Part shown: positions 62,254-64,000 of the stretch, piece after piece
Layout: each line of letters begins with the position of its first letter
How positions within the stretch are numbered: the stretch's first letter is position 1
Source: Shewanella sp. VB17
GTDB taxonomy: Bacteria; Pseudomonadota; Gammaproteobacteria; Enterobacterales; Shewanellaceae
NCBI RefSeq assembly: GCF_013248905.1
Contig: NZ_JABRVS010000001.1
Location: forward strand, 248,001-312,000
Reading direction: 5' to 3'
DNA: 64,000 nt
Translations under genes and position numbers: made by a program
The notes under the pieces: generated by a model
Told to the model about the DNA's origin: nothing
The model's database searches: none
What the model saw: the letters and a program-made list of their open reading frames with translations, nothing else

Positions 62254-62513
62254 GTACTTATCCCCAAAAGATCATCCAAAGAAGCTATTCTATAGTGAGA
62301 TCACAATGATCGCTATCCTTTAATAATAGTTTTATCCCCAGATAGATAATCTAACTAGCTAAGTGTCGATCCAAAAAGATCGCTGGCGATCTCATTATTT
62401 AAAAAAAGCACCAAAACCCTCTTTATAAAGCGATCTAAATCGATCTATAATTAACATTGTCAGATCGAGCGAATGATCACTAGATCCACAAGATATAGTG
62501 CTCATACACAGAG

Positions 62514-62522
62514 TTATCCACA
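62514..62522 (+). promoter_or_regulatory. DnaA box in the dnaA promoter region
   Basis: Perfect TTATCCACA upstream of dnaA. Confidence 0.8.
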
Positions 62523-62594
62523 CTTTATAGTGTTTCGCGACAACTGATATAAAACTTAATTGTCGATATTTTTATCACTTGGTGGTTTTGCTTG

Positions 62595-62623
62595 TTGACT
62601 GGCAAACGTAAAGTGATTACAAT
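62595..62623 (+). promoter_or_regulatory. Sigma-70 promoter of rpmH-rnpA-yidD-yidC
   Basis: TTGACT (62595-62600), a 17-bp spacer and TACAAT (62618-62623), 74 bp upstream of rpmH: a near-consensus promoter at optimal spacing. Confidence 0.8.
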
Positions 62624-62697
62624 TCGGCCTCTTTTTTGCCCTTACCTCAAATTTTTTGTGTGTAGGGATTGTTAACTACCAAAGACGGATTGCCACA

Positions 62698-62835
62698 ATG
62701 AGTAAACGTACTTTTCAACCAAGCACCCTAAAGCGCAAGCGTTCTCACGGCTTCCGCGCACGTATGGCTACAGTAGGCGGCCGTAAGGTACTGGCTCGTC
62801 GCCGTGCCAAGGGCCGTGCTCGCCTTTCTGCTTAA
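62698..62835 (+). CDS. rpmH: 50S ribosomal protein bL34
   Basis: A 45-residue basic ribosomal protein. It starts MSKRTFQPSTLKRKRSHGF and ends KVLARRRAKGRARLSA, with length and sequence as expected for the family. First gene after the promoter at 62595, 17 bp before rnpA. Confidence 0.98.
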   Translation: MSKRTFQPSTLKRKRSHGFRARMATVGGRKVLARRRAKGRARLSA

Positions 62836-62852
62836 TTTAAGTAGAATAAAAG

Positions 62853-63212
62853 GTGACGACTAGCTACAACTTTACGCGGGAGTTACGTTTGTTAACTCCC
62901 GCGCAATTCAAATCTGTATTCTCAAAACCAATCAAAGCTTCTTCGGCTGAAATAACCTTACTTGCAATTCCAAACTCTGAGCAACATCCTCGTATTGGAC
63001 TTACAGTTGCTAAGCGTTTTGTAAAGAAAGCACATCAACGAAATAGGGTTAAGCGTATTATCAGAGATAATTTTCGTTTGCATCAGCACGAACTCCCCGC
63101 TATTGATATCGTTGTGCTCGTCAGAAATGGCGTCGTCGAGATGGAAAATGCAGAACTCCATAAACTGGTAGAGAAACTATGGCGAAAAATAAATCGCCGT
63201 TACAATGGTTAA
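62853..63212 (+). CDS. rnpA: Ribonuclease P protein component
   Basis: A 119-residue protein cofactor of RNase P, which matures tRNA 5' ends. Family signature RFVKKAHQRNRVKRIIRDNFR (about residues 51-71), preceded by RELRLLTPAQFKSVF and followed by DIVVLVRNGV. The likely start is GTG 62853, with an A/G-rich stretch AAAAGG touching it. The yidD gene starts 34 bp before its stop. Confidence 0.96.
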   Translation: MTTSYNFTRELRLLTPAQFKSVFSKPIKASSAEITLLAIPNSEQHPRIGLTVAKRFVKKAHQRNRVKRIIRDNFRLHQHELPAIDIVVLVRNGVVEMENAELHKLVEKLWRKINRRYNG

Positions 63213-63436
63213 CTACCACTATGATTCGTGGCTACCAAATTCTTATTAGTCCTTTTTTAGGGGCTAATAAATGCCGCTTTCATCCAACTTGCTCCACATA
63301 TGCAATTGATGCTATTCATTTACATGGAACAGTAAAAGGCAGTTGGCTTGCAGCGCAGCGCATACTAAAATGTCATCCTTTACATCCCGGCGGTATTGAC
63401 CCCGTCCCCCAAAAAACACACAGGTGTAATAAATAG
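63179..63436 (+). CDS. yidD: Membrane protein insertion efficiency factor YidD
   Basis: An 85-residue membrane-associated protein that aids YidC/Sec insertion. Family pattern: IRGYQILISPFLGANKCRFHPTCSTYAIDAI with the conserved Cys residues, then LAAQRILKCHPLHPGGIDPVP. It overlaps rnpA by 34 bp in another frame and is followed three bases later by yidC, the standard order. Confidence 0.96.
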   Translation: MAKNKSPLQWLTTTMIRGYQILISPFLGANKCRFHPTCSTYAIDAIHLHGTVKGSWLAAQRILKCHPLHPGGIDPVPQKTHRCNK

Positions 63437-63439
63437 ACT

Positions 63440-64000
63440 ATGGAATCTCAACGCAATATATTTCTTATCGGTCTGCTACTTGTCAGCTTTTTACTCTGGC
63501 AACAATGGCAGACAGATCAAAACCCACAATCTGCTATTGCGGATCAATCTTCATCGGTTGTTAACGCTTCATCTGGTGTAGATTCTCACAGCTCTGATGT
63601 GCCTGATGCTGATTCAGCACTTCCAGCAGCTGTTTCATATTCAAAGGAACTCATCACAGTCAACACTGACCAGTTAATCATTAAAATTAACCCTGTTGGT
63701 GGTGATATTGTTTATTCAGCTCTTGTTGAACATAAGCTTGAGCTTGACAATAACGACCCATTTGTACTGTTAGATCAAACAAAAGATATTAACTATATTG
63801 CTCAAAGTGGTCTTATCGGTCGTAATGGTATCGACAGTAGTGCTAAAGGTCGGGCTAATTTCAACAGTGCTTCGCGCGAATACACCTTAGCAGCAAGTCA
63901 AGACACCTTAGAGGTGCCATTAACCTATGTGGCTGAAAATGGTGCTACTTACACAAAAATGTTCATCTTCCATCGTGGTAAGTTTAATATTGATGTTGAT
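63440..64000 (+). CDS. yidC: Membrane protein insertase YidC, N-terminal part (cut by window edge)
   Basis: ATG 63440 opens 187 codons to the window end. MESQRNIFLIGLLLVSFLLWQQW is the first membrane helix, followed by a Ser/Asp-rich linker and the start of the large periplasmic domain (VNTDQLIIKINPVGGDIVYSALVEH). YidC inserts proteins into the inner membrane alone or with SecYEG. The insertase core lies outside the window. Confidence 0.97.
   Translation, partial: MESQRNIFLIGLLLVSFLLWQQWQTDQNPQSAIADQSSSVVNASSGVDSHSSDVPDADSALPAAVSYSKELITVNTDQLIIKINPVGGDIVYSALVEHKLELDNNDPFVLLDQTKDINYIAQSGLIGRNGIDSSAKGRANFNSASREYTLAASQDTLEVPLTYVAENGATYTKMFIFHRGKFNIDVD

Larger units (their letters stand above)
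62254..62697. promoter_or_regulatory. dnaA-rpmH divergent regulatory region, GATC-rich
   Basis: A 444-bp gap with 11 GATC sites between 62260 and 62500 by my count, one perfect DnaA box (62514-62522) and two TTATCCCCA variants (62258-62266, 62332-62340). This layout fits DnaA autorepression and SeqA-type sequestration of the dnaA promoter. It resembles origin DNA but lacks a clear cluster of DnaA boxes. Confidence 0.75.

Noticed and set aside
1..64000. tRNA, rRNA or CRISPR features
   Set aside because: I looked for cloverleaf-like patterns, rRNA segments and short regularly spaced repeats and saw none I could support.

Overview
The window looks like the chromosomal replication-origin region of a marine gammaproteobacterium, most likely Shewanella or a close relative. 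The genus is inferred from gene order and protein similarity recalled from memory; no search was run. Three blocks are conserved in order: glmU and the atp operon, parB-parA-rsmG-mnmG, oriC and mioC (0.9-19.8 kb); hemG-trkH-yigZ-pepQ diverging from fadBA (24.6-32.3 kb); and glyQS, gyrB-recF-dnaN-dnaA, rpmH-rnpA-yidD-yidC (43.8-64 kb).

Layout. 1-689 is the N-terminal end of a TonB-dependent receptor cut by the window edge. glmU follows, then about 5 kb of accessory DNA between glmU and atpC: a truncated unknown ORF, an IS200/IS605 remnant, a 702-residue flavoprotein-like gene and an IS982 remnant. The complete atpIBEFHAGDC operon comes next, then parB, parA, rsmG and mnmG, then oriC (GATC-dense, with DnaA boxes), then mioC. 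From 20 to 24.5 kb lies a variable segment with an aldo/keto reductase, a divergent LysR regulator, an IS3 scar and two orphan solute-binding proteins. After fadBA comes an envelope module of a MltC-like transglycosylase, three lipoproteins and a periplasmic protein. It is flanked by a repeat of the fadA 3' end. A run of small housekeeping genes (GNAT, ybaK-like, tusA, MOSC), a 1077-residue exported amidohydrolase and tag precede glyQS. Between glyS and gyrB lies another variable block: an HDOD gene, a scar joining a pxpB start to a glyS end, an IS30 scar, a frameshifted exported-protein gene, pxpBCA, and an OmpA-like protein next to a lipoprotein with bacterial Ig-like repeats.

How it works together. 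The window holds the origin, the initiator (dnaA), the clamp (dnaN), gyrase B, the ParA/ParB partition pair, and three perfect parS sites (38,492; 41,627; 42,975), one of them inside the amidohydrolase coding sequence. Origin firing, its sequestration by Dam/SeqA-type GATC clusters, and origin segregation are therefore all encoded within about 64 kb.

The most unusual structures are two insertion blocks, each bordered by a copy of the 3' end of the upstream housekeeping gene (fadA and glyS), the parS cluster, and the uncharacterised lipoprotein module and flavoprotein. I saw no tRNA or rRNA gene and no CRISPR array.
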